Shown here: positions 1-9,105 of the stretch, piece by piece
Numbering within the stretch: position 1 is the stretch's first letter
Layout of the letters: every line of letters begins with the position of its first letter
DNA from: Sedimentisphaerales bacterium
Lineage (GTDB): Bacteria > Planctomycetota > Phycisphaerae > Sedimentisphaerales > SM23-30
Reading direction: 5' to 3'
NCBI GenBank assembly: GCA_028281535.1
Contig: JANQJS010000033.1
Coordinates: 1 to 64,000 of the forward strand
DNA: 64,000 nt
Position numbers and translations under genes: made by a program
The notes under the pieces: generated by a model
Database searches by the model: none
What the model saw: only the letters and a program-made list of their open reading frames with translations
Told to the model about the DNA's origin: nothing

Positions 1-709
1 CGGCCATGAAGTTGACGTCACCATTGCCGATATGGTTGCCGATCTGAGAGCTGCCACACCAACAGCCGCGGCTGAAATGGCCGTTCCTCTTCTGGAAGAT
101 CTCACAGTCTATGTTGACAATGCAGCCAAACGATTAAGTCAATTAGTCAATAATCAATTAGAACAGTATCAATTGCAACTTCAACAATTATCCCACCGAG
201 GCTTCTTCAATCGCCCTAAAGATTTGATTCATTACAAAGAACAAACACTGGACCAATATATTAGTAAACTTTCTAAACTGCTCATAAATCAAATACATGA
301 AAGCAACAAACAATTAGAAGCATCATCGAATATTCTCAAAAAAATTGAACCTGGCTTATTTATTAATCGAGCCAAAACGTGCGTTAGTGAGCAAGAAATT
401 CAACTCAATAATGGACTTGAAAAATTCATTCGAGAATGCAACCATACACTCGAACAGCAAACCGTCCGATTGCGATCCTCAAGCCCCAAGCAGCGTCTCG
501 AGCAACAAAATCAATTGCTTAACATAACTGAAAAGCGACTGGTAAACTTGAATCCCAAGAAGGTTCTTAATCGAGGCTACAGCATCACAAGGGATAGTAA
601 TGGACGCATATTAACGCAAAGCTACAAACCAAAGGATGGTGACATTTTAAAAACAGAACTGGCCGACGACACTATTATCGAAAGTCAGATCATAAAAAAC
701 AAAAAGTAA
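1..709 (+). CDS. xseA: Exodeoxyribonuclease VII large subunit, C-terminal part (5' truncated by window edge)
   Basis: Large, catalytic subunit of exonuclease VII, which with XseB degrades single-stranded DNA to oligonucleotides in the cytoplasm. The reading frame is open from base 2, before the first ATG at 32. It begins with [17 protein letters not shown] followed by TPTAAAE, a conserved XseA motif in the catalytic domain, so the gene starts upstream of the window. The rest is a long Gln- and Leu-rich helical region, the coiled-coil shaft that binds small subunits. It ends with [13 protein letters not shown], the conserved C-terminal XseA motif, and a short beta segment. xseB follows 35 bases downstream, a normal operon partner. 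Identification is strong; the N-terminal OB-fold part is not visible. Confidence 0.95.
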   Translation, partial: GHEVDVTIADMVADLRAATPTAAAEMAVPLLEDLTVYVDNAAKRLSQLVNNQLEQYQLQLQQLSHRGFFNRPKDLIHYKEQTLDQYISKLSKLLINQIHESNKQLEASSNILKKIEPGLFINRAKTCVSEQEIQLNNGLEKFIRECNHTLEQQTVRLRSSSPKQRLEQQNQLLNITEKRLVNLNPKKVLNRGYSITRDSNGRILTQSYKPKDGDILKTELADDTIIESQIIKNKK

Positions 710-744
710 CTGGAATAAAGAGATTAGATAATGAAGGAATTATC

Positions 745-945
745 ATGGCACAAGACAAAAAACAAACATTTGAATCGGCATTAAAAGATCTGGAAAAGAT
801 CGTCACGCAAGTAGAAGAAGGTAAAATCGGCTTAGAAGAAAGCATCGATAAATACGAACAAGGTATGAAGCTGATCAAACATTGTCGGGGTATACTAGAA
901 AAAGCAGAAAAACGCATCGAAACCATCGGCAGCGATACAAAATAA
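745..945 (+). CDS. xseB: Exodeoxyribonuclease VII small subunit
   Basis: Small subunit of exonuclease VII; several copies coat the helical shaft of XseA and are needed for activity. The 66-residue product has the family pattern: FESALKDLEKIV near the N-terminus, then a Glu-rich turn (VEEGKIGLEESIDKYEQGM) and a second helix ending IETI. Length matches the family (about 60-80 residues). The ATG is preceded by GAAGGAATTATC, a usable ribosome-binding site. It lies directly downstream of xseA on the same strand. The stop codon abuts the perfect 10-bp hairpin at 948-972. Confidence 0.95.
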   Translation: MAQDKKQTFESALKDLEKIVTQVEEGKIGLEESIDKYEQGMKLIKHCRGILEKAEKRIETIGSDTK

Positions 946-947
946 AA

Positions 948-972
948 GCATGGCAGCTTAATGCTGCCATGC
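948..972 (-). terminator. Intrinsic terminator hairpin between xseB and the convergent secreted-protein gene
   Basis: GCATGGCAGC (948-957) and GCTGCCATGC (963-972) form a perfect 10-bp stem with a 5-base loop. Read on the minus strand, the hairpin is followed by TTTTATTTTG, so it should terminate the gene ending at 996. On the plus strand the downstream bases are not T-rich, so termination of xseAB here is less certain. Confidence 0.8.
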
Positions 973-995
973 CAGGAAGTAAAGTATATAAATAG

Positions 996-3900
996 TTAAT
1001 TAAACGCCTCAAAGGCATCCACTTCCACTTCACCACTGATCACAGTACCTTCTAAGGTATGTGCACCAGAAGAGAGTGAGGTGTTTTCATATTTCAAGAC
1101 GCTGGCATTACAACTGCCAGTCACATCAACGTTGCCAACCGATTGACCATCAATCGTCAGAGCAACCGTACCACCATCACAATCGAACGAGTAGAAACGA
1201 ACACCGGTCCCCGTAAAGGTATAAGTAAATGATAAAGTGCCTGAACCATCGCCACTCCATGTGGTGGTGCCACTATACGCAGAACCTTGATTCACATTGG
1301 ACCAGCCGCCACTACTATAAGAAACACTAGCATGACGATCATCCACTTTCGTCCAGCTACCACCACCCGCTTGGGTCATTGCACAACTTGCAGACGAATA
1401 GCTATTGGTGTTACCCACGCTATCACGACTACGTACCTGGTAGCAGTATTGCGTTGAAGCAGCTAAGCCACTATCTACATAGCTGGTTGAGGTTTGCCAG
1501 CCGCTATCTGTTGCACCACTTCCACCGGTCGTTTCGTTGAATTGATATTCAACAGGTGTACTGCCTTCGGCATCCGTCGAGACCGTTGAAGTCACAGTGA
1601 TCTGTGAGCTACTATCGGCTACGGCGGAAGAAACCGAAGGTGAGCTTGGCGGATTGGTATCAGACGTACTGTCAGTGGTAGCACAACTCTGAGAGGAAGA
1701 GCTACCCGTATTACCCAAACTATCACGTGACGTAACGGTATAGCAATACTGGGTACTTGGTGATAAACCAGTATCAGAATAACTCGTCGAGGTCTGCCAA
1801 CTGCTATTACTACCACCAGGATTACCTGAGGTTTCAGTAAAGAAATATTCCACAGGACTGGATGGATCACTGGCTGCCGTGGCGGTCATGCTAACAGATG
1901 AGGTGCCACCTGACGCAGGAGCGGATGCAAACGTTGCAGGATTGGGCGTTGGGGCTGTCGTATCGCCGCCGCCACCTTGATCTTCAAAAACAATGAAAGC
2001 GACCTGTTCACCTGTATGGTTACGTTCGGAATCGCCTAACTGATCTTCGTCAATGGCCAAATGGATGCTGGTATTGGAAATAGGGTTCGCACCATAGAGA
2101 ACGCCCCAACCACCATTATTACCATCCACCGCGGTCATGCAAGCGACACCAATTGAAGCCGTACCGCTAAGCCCTAAGACGGGACGAGCAAATGGTGCAT
2201 TGTTATCCAGAACTTCCAAGATACCATCTGAAGTTACGCCTGCACTGTAATTCACACCATCCATCGACCCGCTACCGGATTCTATCACAATGTAACCAAT
2301 TGTTTCATTGGCATGAGCATTGTCGGGATCTTCATTAACCGTTTTACCCACAGCAAGAGCTGAAGCACTTGGTGGTGTATTACGGTTACTACCATTGTAG
2401 GACCAGAACTCTACGTGACCTGCATCATTATAGGTCATCACCTGACCAAGAACGACAGGAGAGCTGTAGCTATTCGCATATGTGCGTGCTTCACCATTCC
2501 AGGTCGAATTGGCATTATCTGTCACTGTCGAATTGTATTTGACTGCTTCCATGGTGACGCCATCGGTTGCCTGGGTATAGACACCTTCTTCGACGACCAT
2601 ATAGTAAACATCCAGCCCGCTTGGTGTTGTACCACCAGCTGCGTCCACACGTACCTGGAAGCTACTGCCGCTTGCGTTTTGGATGCGAACACTGGCAGGA
2701 CCTGAAGTATTATCATAACTCGGTGTGGCAACGACTACCATGGAATTATAACTATTCGCTAGGTTGACCGTGGTCCAACTACTACCCACGCCGTTGGCCA
2801 CACCGGATTCAAGATTGATTTCACCAGGTGGTGGAACATCTGGTGTCGTGGCAGATTGTCCAGATGATGCGCCGCCGGTGTTACCTTGACTATCACGAGC
2901 AGTCACTGTGTAGGTATACATCGTCAATGGCGACAAACCGGTATCGGTGTAAGCAGTAGAGGTTTGCCATCCGCTATTGCTACCACCCGGATTACCGGTT
3001 AACTCGGTAAAGAAATATTCAACTGGTGTTGATGGATCCGAAGCCGTTGTCGCCGCCATCGCAATCGATGTCGCACTGGTGGCATTTGGGTTCGATGTAA
3101 AAGTCATCGGGTTCGGTGTTGGCGGAGTAGTATCTGGGAGTTCATCCGTTGTTGCACAAGATTGAGCAGATGCAGATCCCGTATTACCAAGACTATCACG
3201 TGATGTCACGGTGTAGCAGTACTGTGTATTTGGTGACAAACCATTATCTGTATAACTGGTTGAGGTTTGCCATGCGCTGTTGCTACCACCTGGATTTGCC
3301 GTGGTTTCTGTAAAGAAATACTCCACCGGCCCTGATGGATCGCTACCTGTGATCGCCGTCATGCTGATGGATGATGTACCGCCAGAAGCAGGAGTAGACG
3401 CAAAGGTGGCTGGATTGGGCGTTGGAGGTGTGGTATCAGCTCCACCGACTTTGGTGATTTGGAAGGTTTGATTCGCCGTGGTTTTTAATGGAACATAAAT
3501 CACCATGGTTTGTGTGCCATCAGTATCACGAACAATCCCTTGCTTAAAGTTCGAGGTTGGTGTTGAATTGATAGATAATGCGGCGTCATCATCGCCACCC
3601 CAGTTTTTAATGACAAAAGCTGGATTGTGAATAGGATTATTGCTTGATGCATTCAGAGTAAACTGCATGGTGGAAGAATTCGATGTAAACTTATAAGCTC
3701 TTTCTGCCATGTCATAACCATTTGAGGTAATACCTGAGGTACTTTGAACAGCAGGAGACTGCATCCAGGATTTTGCCAAATCTAAGGTGCCAGCATTATT
3801 TAATGTAGATACACCGGTTAGTAATAATCTTGTTTGATAGTTTGCTATATTGTCTTGTCTAAAATCATGACGGGGAATATTCACCAACCAGAATAGCGCC

Positions 3901-5474
3901 GAATGGGTTGGAAATGCACTACCAATGTCATCAGCACCATTGGTTCGATAGTTATTAACCGGCCAGTGAACAAACTGATTGTGTGTTCCATCATAACCTG
4001 CTAAGGCCGCGACAGGGAATGGTTCTGCAGCAGATGTTTTTGAAATACTGAATCCATCGTAGCTGGTCCCTTGGAAATTGACCCTAGAAATATGCGGTTC
4101 AGATGGTGCACCAGGAAAATCATCATCCTGAGTAAAAGCACCCGGAGTGGTATTATAACTGCTGGTATTACCACTGATATCCATGAGTGTTATTGTGTTG
4201 GTTTCTTCCAGATTATCATAGGGCGTAACACCACCACTATTGATAATCAGAAGCTCATGAAATTCATAACCACTATGCGCATCCGGTTCGCCAGCATACA
4301 GATTATTGACGTTATACCCGCGAAGAGTTGCTTCCTGCAAAACTGTACCATCGGGATAAATGTAATAGGTCCAGTCTGACACATCAGGCCAGCTATCCGG
4401 AGAACCGCTGGGATAAACAGGTGTATAACATTCACCTGCCATAATAAATCGCCAGTGGACAACCGCACGTGCCGGTGTATTTTCCAGAATTCGCACATGG
4501 TTGTAACGACATTGTTTTTCATTCATCGGTTCATAAATTCCCTCAACACCTGCGCAATTATTCGGGAAGTTGAAACCCCATTGCTCATTGAATTCGTTGC
4601 AGTATCCAGCTCCATTTGTGGTAATCCCCATTGGAACAAAACCCATTCCTCGCCACCAAACCCACTTGGTGGAATTACCATCAAAGTTTACAACCACATC
4701 AGGATGCTCACGCACCTGCCAGTTATTATTCCAGTTGGATGATGGTGGTCGGTATGCAGGATCATTATTTTCCGGATCAATCTGCATCCAAGGACCGGTG
4801 TAACCTAACTTGGCATAGGATGCACCAAACCCAAGATCAGGACCGCCTGGCAAAACGGTGCTGCTGTTAGAAGAAACGGGGGCAGCGGAGAAACTGGTGG
4901 TATTGGACGAATTAATGGTGATCGTTCCATTTGTATTCAAAGTCAAGTTCTGAGTTGTTTTCTGACCACCACCCAGTGTGCTACCCGAATCGGTATAGTC
5001 ATAGATTTCACGAGTAACTGTTTGATTGGGTAAAATCGTAAAATACTCATCAATATATCCAGTCCAGCCTGGTGAAGAAGGATTCAAGGCCGATGTGAAC
5101 TGCGGTGCATATCGCCAATGAACCACTACTTGCGATGAGGTATTCTCAATAATTCGAACATGGGAATGCCTGCAATGCTTGTCAAACCTTAAACCGGCTC
5201 CATCACCACTGACAGAAATAACCTGGCTGACATAAGCATTACCTGATGAGGTCACCCAACGTGGCAAATAACTAGACGCACGCCAGAAATAAAACTGCTG
5301 GTTGGTGCCTAAGTTTACCACAATGTCCGCATGATCACCGACAAGTTGATTTTGTTCCCAGGAGTTACCCGAATCCAACCGGGTGTAGTAGGCATAGAAA
5401 TCTTGTGCTTGTACTACGCCTGATGAAGCGATCGTTAAGATTAACAGTGACAAACAAATTATTGGTTTAGTCAT
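996..5474 (-). CDS. Large secreted multi-domain protein with duplicated N-terminal module, fibronectin-III-like repeats and C-terminal carbohydrate-binding-like domain
   Basis: Function not recognised. I start at 5474 because the ATG there is preceded by GAAAGGAAG six bases upstream and opens a clear signal peptide (MTKPIICLSLLILTIASSG, likely cut after VVQA); a longer frame exists to 5534. The 1492-residue protein has two copies of an unfamiliar module in its first ~400 residues, each with D-x-VVN...W-R and KxCRxxHVRIxENT...VVHWR. Four fibronectin-III-like repeats follow: two adjacent (about 3440-2840), then a beta-rich insert around 2820-1980 resembling H-type-lectin-like surface domains, then two more (about 1965-1370). 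The last ~115 residues (VDDRHASVSYSSGGW... ending EVDAFEAFN) resemble a beta-sandwich ligand-binding module. Cys residues in the repeats suggest an extracytoplasmic location. It lies downstream of a sigma/FecR pair, its possible regulator. A polysaccharide-active or adhesive role is inference. Confidence 0.8.
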   Translation of the reverse strand: MTKPIICLSLLILTIASSGVVQAQDFYAYYTRLDSGNSWEQNQLVGDHADIVVNLGTNQQFYFWRASSYLPRWVTSSGNAYVSQVISVSGDGAGLRFDKHCRHSHVRIIENTSSQVVVHWRYAPQFTSALNPSSPGWTGYIDEYFTILPNQTVTREIYDYTDSGSTLGGGQKTTQNLTLNTNGTITINSSNTTSFSAAPVSSNSSTVLPGGPDLGFGASYAKLGYTGPWMQIDPENNDPAYRPPSSNWNNNWQVREHPDVVVNFDGNSTKWVWWRGMGFVPMGITTNGAGYCNEFNEQWGFNFPNNCAGVEGIYEPMNEKQCRYNHVRILENTPARAVVHWRFIMAGECYTPVYPSGSPDSWPDVSDWTYYIYPDGTVLQEATLRGYNVNNLYAGEPDAHSGYEFHELLIINSGGVTPYDNLEETNTITLMDISGNTSSYNTTPGAFTQDDDFPGAPSEPHISRVNFQGTSYDGFSISKTSAAEPFPVAALAGYDGTHNQFVHWPVNNYRTNGADDIGSAFPTHSALFWLVNIPRHDFRQDNIANYQTRLLLTGVSTLNNAGTLDLAKSWMQSPAVQSTSGITSNGYDMAERAYKFTSNSSTMQFTLNASSNNPIHNPAFVIKNWGGDDDAALSINSTPTSNFKQGIVRDTDGTQTMVIYVPLKTTANQTFQITKVGGADTTPPTPNPATFASTPASGGTSSISMTAITGSDPSGPVEYFFTETTANPGGSNSAWQTSTSYTDNGLSPNTQYCYTVTSRDSLGNTGSASAQSCATTDELPDTTPPTPNPMTFTSNPNATSATSIAMAATTASDPSTPVEYFFTELTGNPGGSNSGWQTSTAYTDTGLSPLTMYTYTVTARDSQGNTGGASSGQSATTPDVPPPGEINLESGVANGVGSSWTTVNLANSYNSMVVVATPSYDNTSGPASVRIQNASGSSFQVRVDAAGGTTPSGLDVYYMVVEEGVYTQATDGVTMEAVKYNSTVTDNANSTWNGEARTYANSYSSPVVLGQVMTYNDAGHVEFWSYNGSNRNTPPSASALAVGKTVNEDPDNAHANETIGYIVIESGSGSMDGVNYSAGVTSDGILEVLDNNAPFARPVLGLSGTASIGVACMTAVDGNNGGWGVLYGANPISNTSIHLAIDEDQLGDSERNHTGEQVAFIVFEDQGGGGDTTAPTPNPATFASAPASGGTSSVSMTATAASDPSSPVEYFFTETSGNPGGSNSSWQTSTSYSDTGLSPSTQYCYTVTSRDSLGNTGSSSSQSCATTDSTSDTNPPSSPSVSSAVADSSSQITVTSTVSTDAEGSTPVEYQFNETTGGSGATDSGWQTSTSYVDSGLAASTQYCYQVRSRDSVGNTNSYSSASCAMTQAGGGSWTKVDDRHASVSYSSGGWSNVNQGSAYSGTTTWSGDGSGTLSFTYTFTGTGVRFYSFDCDGGTVALTIDGQSVGNVDVTGSCNASVLKYENTSLSSGAHTLEGTVISGEVEVDAFEAFN

Positions 5475-5612
5475 ACTCGTCTTCCTTTCAAATAGTTTAT
5501 TTAAAGTCATCCATTTAATTATCCACACACACATATATAGAATTTATTTTAAGAGCGCGTACATTTAGCGCATAACTCCCTAGAGAGCGTTTCTAGTTGT
5601 GTAGTTGGTTAA

Positions 5613-7295
5613 TTATTTATTCAAACTGACAGCAGAACGATAAATCACATTTATCTCATCTGGAGATAGAGCGCGTTGATAGAGAGTAAGTTCATCTAGG
5701 CTACCTTGAAAAGTCGGAGGCGAACTTAGAGATAACTTTTCGCAATCCACACCTAAATAAACTTTATCCCATTCAAAGATGGATTGATCATCTGACCATT
5801 TCTCTTCTAACTGACCGTTAAGATAGAGCTGCATTTCAGATGTATTATTCTGGACATTGTTTTTTGTTGTTATAGCAATAAAATACCAGGTATCTGGTTT
5901 AAGTTGTGTATGACCATTGAGGTCATCCGCATGAAATTCTGTTAAAAGTTTTAAGTGATAATCCAACGTCAAAAGACTGGCATAATGCTGCGGGCCCTGT
6001 TTTGAAGAAATCGAAAGTATATCTCTACCATAGGGATATGAGTCGCTATCCACATTCTTTGGAAATTTAAACCAAAACATCAGAGTACCTGATTTGAAGA
6101 CACGATCCCCCCAATCATTTTGAATAACCGCATAGCTCTTTTTTCCATTAAGGCTCAACGCCTTTTTAGAATCATCCAAACAGATCGCTAAGTCGAAAGG
6201 AAAATTTTCTGCCTGACCAATATAATCAATATTATCATGATCCTGTTCAAAGGAATAATGGTTATCAGGGTAAGTTGATGCTAACGTTTGATAATAATCA
6301 CATGATGTCTCCGACAGAGAGTTCAATACAGATACATCGAAAACAAAACGTTCTTCTATATGTGAAATATCAGAAACATGCAAACCATCAGACGAAATTG
6401 TTTTAGCACCCCCTTTGTCTAAAACAACCATTTCATCATTCTTTGTTTTTAATGAAACACTTCCCTGTGTAACATACACATCACTCGATCCATCCATATT
6501 CACTTTTACATTGAACTCTGTACCTAAATCCACAATCGTTGCCGAAGGTGTCTGAACACTAAACCCAATCGCATTTACTGGCACGCTGGCACTGAGTTTT
6601 CCATGTTTGAGATAAGCCCCATTAGCCGACTCTAACAAAATTCCTGAAGGCCCTTCAAGTATGACCTTGGCCCCATCGTCAAATTCGATTTCTACAAAAC
6701 CCGCCTGTAGATCAAGCAATTGCGAATCTAGTAAAATGCTTCCCGTTTGTATGGATGGCTTTGGTTGACTCCAAACGACCCGATACAGATTCGTAATTTT
6801 TGCAATCGGTTGAGATTTATTCACCATCATGAATATCCAAATAGATAAACCGATCAAAAAACAAGCCACCATCGACAACAAGTGTTTATTATTCAGCTTA
6901 AATTTTGACAAAGATGGTCTCTCATTCTGAATGTAGTGCGTGGATTCATTCATTTGAGATGGTTGTTTTTTCATATAAGCATCTAACTGAGCTTGAGCGT
7001 CAGATTTAATCTTTTCTTTCTGAAGTTGCTCTTGTTTTTGATGACGCTTTTGTGCATCCTGTAAATCTTTGGAAACCACTTCTTCTAAAATATATTGAGC
7101 ATCAGGTTCATGAAAGCTATCACGTTCTCGCTGATTTAAAATGGCATGATTGCCTAATATGCTGACATATAAGTCCAAAACATGATCATCAGTCACCAAC
7201 AATTCATCCAATTCTTTAAATTGTTCTGGATCAATTGTGCCATTTAAAGCCTGTATGATCATGACACTTAGTTGGTTATCAGTATATTTTTTCAT
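5613..7295 (-). CDS. FecR-domain, LamG-like membrane protein (putative anti-sigma/sensor)
   Basis: Probable regulator of the overlapping ECF sigma factor. The start at 7295 (MKKYTDNQLSVM) overlaps the sigma stop codon by one base (TGATG), typical of translational coupling; a longer frame from 7337 would overlap by 43 bases and is less likely. Domains in the 560-residue product: a cytoplasmic N-terminal region rich in Glu/Gln/Lys with a coiled-coil-like stretch at ~65-115; one transmembrane helix at about 137-156 (SMVACFLIGLSIWIFMMV); a FecR-like domain at ~190-300 (IVDLGTEFNVKV, VYVTQGSVSL); and a LamG/concanavalin-like domain at ~345-555 (GTLMFWFKFP, LYLNGQLEEKW, GSLDELTLYQRALSPDEI). This FecR-LamG arrangement beside this sigma class is common in Planctomycetota. 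The LamG half suggests glycan sensing outside the membrane, which is inference. Confidence 0.88.
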   Translation of the reverse strand: MKKYTDNQLSVMIIQALNGTIDPEQFKELDELLVTDDHVLDLYVSILGNHAILNQRERDSFHEPDAQYILEEVVSKDLQDAQKRHQKQEQLQKEKIKSDAQAQLDAYMKKQPSQMNESTHYIQNERPSLSKFKLNNKHLLSMVACFLIGLSIWIFMMVNKSQPIAKITNLYRVVWSQPKPSIQTGSILLDSQLLDLQAGFVEIEFDDGAKVILEGPSGILLESANGAYLKHGKLSASVPVNAIGFSVQTPSATIVDLGTEFNVKVNMDGSSDVYVTQGSVSLKTKNDEMVVLDKGGAKTISSDGLHVSDISHIEERFVFDVSVLNSLSETSCDYYQTLASTYPDNHYSFEQDHDNIDYIGQAENFPFDLAICLDDSKKALSLNGKKSYAVIQNDWGDRVFKSGTLMFWFKFPKNVDSDSYPYGRDILSISSKQGPQHYASLLTLDYHLKLLTEFHADDLNGHTQLKPDTWYFIAITTKNNVQNNTSEMQLYLNGQLEEKWSDDQSIFEWDKVYLGVDCEKLSLSSPPTFQGSLDELTLYQRALSPDEINVIYRSAVSLNK

Positions 7296-7834
7296 CAAAC
7301 CGACCTTTCCCATTGTGCCATGTGCCGATCTATACATTCTTTTAGCGAAACATGGATCCGGCCAAAGGCCTGATATAATCCCTGCAAAGGTCGCCCGACC
7401 TTTAACGCAATCTCTTTTACTCTTAACCCAGAGTTATACCTCAACTTAATCAATTCTTGATCTTTCTGACTAAGCTTATTGATACACCCTTCAAGTGCAT
7501 TCACTCGAGATTCCATAGTATCCACCAATCTATCGCTGCGACTGACAACACGATGAAACGCTTGATCACTCAATAGCATTTTGGATTGCTGCTCTTTTTG
7601 GCGAAATTGCAGAACCACATTTTTGGCAATCCCCATCGCCCAGGCAGAAAAACTCTGATCACGATTATAAGACTCAAACTTACGGCACATAACCATGACC
7701 GTTTGCTGCAAAATATCATCTGCATCAGGTAAATGCGGCACCAAGGTCAGAATAAATCCATAGATCCTTTTCTGGTTGGCCGACATTAAGCAGACAAACT
7801 CTTCATTGATATTCATTTGATTTGAATTACGCAT
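7295..7834 (-). CDS. ECF RNA polymerase sigma factor, Rhodopirellula/Verrucomicrobium family
   Basis: Alternative sigma factor of 179 residues with only regions 2 and 4. Region 2 is seen as LPDADDILQQTVMVMCRKF followed by FSAWAMGIAKNVVLQFRQK, the hallmark of this planctomycete/verrucomicrobial family. Region 4 is LSQKDQELIKLRYNSGLRV with the helix-turn-helix EIALKVGRPLQGLYQAFGRI. The ATG at 7834 follows GGAA with a short spacer; the in-frame ATG six codons later has no better site. It is the first gene of a three-gene minus-strand unit (sigma, FecR-LamG protein, large secreted protein), which suggests a signalling module controlling a surface protein. The regulatory target is inferred from position only. 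Confidence 0.93.
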   Translation of the reverse strand: MRNSNQMNINEEFVCLMSANQKRIYGFILTLVPHLPDADDILQQTVMVMCRKFESYNRDQSFSAWAMGIAKNVVLQFRQKEQQSKMLLSDQAFHRVVSRSDRLVDTMESRVNALEGCINKLSQKDQELIKLRYNSGLRVKEIALKVGRPLQGLYQAFGRIHVSLKECIDRHMAQWERSV

Positions 7835-7957
7835 AAAAATTCCAATGATCTTCTCTGATCAATATAGTACTTCATGATTTTTCAAAAAAATTGAGGGTGA
7901 ATTTTAAAAAATTGCAAAAAAAAGAAAGAACACCTACTAGTACCCCACCCTTAAAAA

Positions 7958-7978
7958 TATATACTACTGCAATATATA
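7958..7978 (-). terminator. Possible weak terminator after the M20 peptidase gene
   Basis: TATATA at 7958-7963 and 7973-7978 form a 6-bp AT stem with a 9-base loop. On the minus strand it is followed by TTTTTAAGG. It sits 8 bases beyond the stop codon of the M20 gene. The stem is weak, so this is only a candidate. Confidence 0.35.
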
Positions 7979-7986
7979 GACTTAAC

Positions 7987-9105
7987 CTAAGCTAACGTTT
8001 GCACCAGGTAATGCTCATAGATCACATAGAGTTGAACTAAAGACTGGATTTCCACCCATTCATCTTTCGTATGTGTGGCACCCACATTAGGCCGTGATAA
8101 GATTACCGGAATCCCCGCTTCGTAGAAAAAACGTGCATCACTGCCGCCATGAGCTTGTAATAAGTTGACGGATTGCCCTGTAACCTGTTCGGTAATGGAT
8201 ATGAAAACAGGATCAGGCTTAAAGCTGGTAGCATCAGAACTCAATAATGGTTGTAATTGGATATCGTCATCCGCAGATTTTGTGAGCAACTCTAGAATCT
8301 GCTCAACGGTAAATGATGCTGGAAACCGAATATCAAAAATACCTTCAGCCATGTCTGGTATTCGATTGGGCACAGAATTATCTGTTCCTATCACTGTCAT
8401 AGCACAGGTGGGAAACCAATGATCGTCACCATTTTTTAATGATTCAAATGTCTGTCGTACCGTATGGAAAAAGTGAAATAATTTTTCTATCGCATTTTTA
8501 CTTAGCCATGGACGAGCACCGTGACCTGCGACACCTTCGGTCGTGACCTTAATATGCAGAACGCCTTTTTCTTCAACCGTTATTTCATTAATGGAACCCG
8601 AATCAGGAATGATGGCCAAATCACAATCGATTTTGTGATTTTCAACTAAATATTTAATCCCATCTTGTCCACCTTTTTCTTCATCGGATGTAATAGTCAA
8701 ACCGAGCGAGATACCTGGGTATTTCATATGCAAGGCATAAAAAACTTCCATCAATACCGCGATGGCCCCTTTCATATCTCCGGCTCCTGGCCCAATGATT
8801 TTCCCGTCCTCAATACGACTATTGTAATTCGCCTCCGGCAAGGCTACAACATCCAAATGACCATTCAACATCACTTTGGGTTTAGTAATTCCCTTTGGAC
8901 GCAAAACTAATGAGGGCAAATCGTTGCTGCGAAATTCATCAATGTCCAAACCTTCCAGATCGATATGATTACGAATAAATTGCATTCCCCGATCAATATC
9001 TTGAATCGAATCCGTTACCGTTGGAATTAAAATGAGATCTCTAGCCAAGGTCACCAATCGATGGCTTAGCGCCTGATCTTCCAATTGTTGTTTAATCTCG
9101 GTCAT
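7987..9105 (-). CDS. M20-family metallopeptidase/deacylase (ArgE/DapE-like)
   Basis: Two-metal zinc amidohydrolase of the M20 superfamily, 372 residues. The metal and catalytic motifs are in order: GHLD near residue 80 (first His ligand plus Asp), GAGDMKGA near 110 (bridging Asp), DEEKGG near 141 (catalytic Glu pair), DSGS near 165, HGGSDARFF near 322 and a final His in GATHTKDEW near 345. A dimerisation domain with VAGHGARPW lies between. I choose ATG 9105, giving a 14-base overlap with the upstream ATP-grasp gene; a frame extending to 9144 has no family-like residues. The substrate cannot be read from sequence. Because dapL lies in this window, a DapE role in lysine synthesis seems unnecessary. 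Coupling to an ATP-grasp gene suggests a peptide or N-acyl amino acid substrate. Confidence 0.9.
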   Translation of the reverse strand: MTEIKQQLEDQALSHRLVTLARDLILIPTVTDSIQDIDRGMQFIRNHIDLEGLDIDEFRSNDLPSLVLRPKGITKPKVMLNGHLDVVALPEANYNSRIEDGKIIGPGAGDMKGAIAVLMEVFYALHMKYPGISLGLTITSDEEKGGQDGIKYLVENHKIDCDLAIIPDSGSINEITVEEKGVLHIKVTTEGVAGHGARPWLSKNAIEKLFHFFHTVRQTFESLKNGDDHWFPTCAMTVIGTDNSVPNRIPDMAEGIFDIRFPASFTVEQILELLTKSADDDIQLQPLLSSDATSFKPDPVFISITEQVTGQSVNLLQAHGGSDARFFYEAGIPVILSRPNVGATHTKDEWVEIQSLVQLYVIYEHYLVQTLA

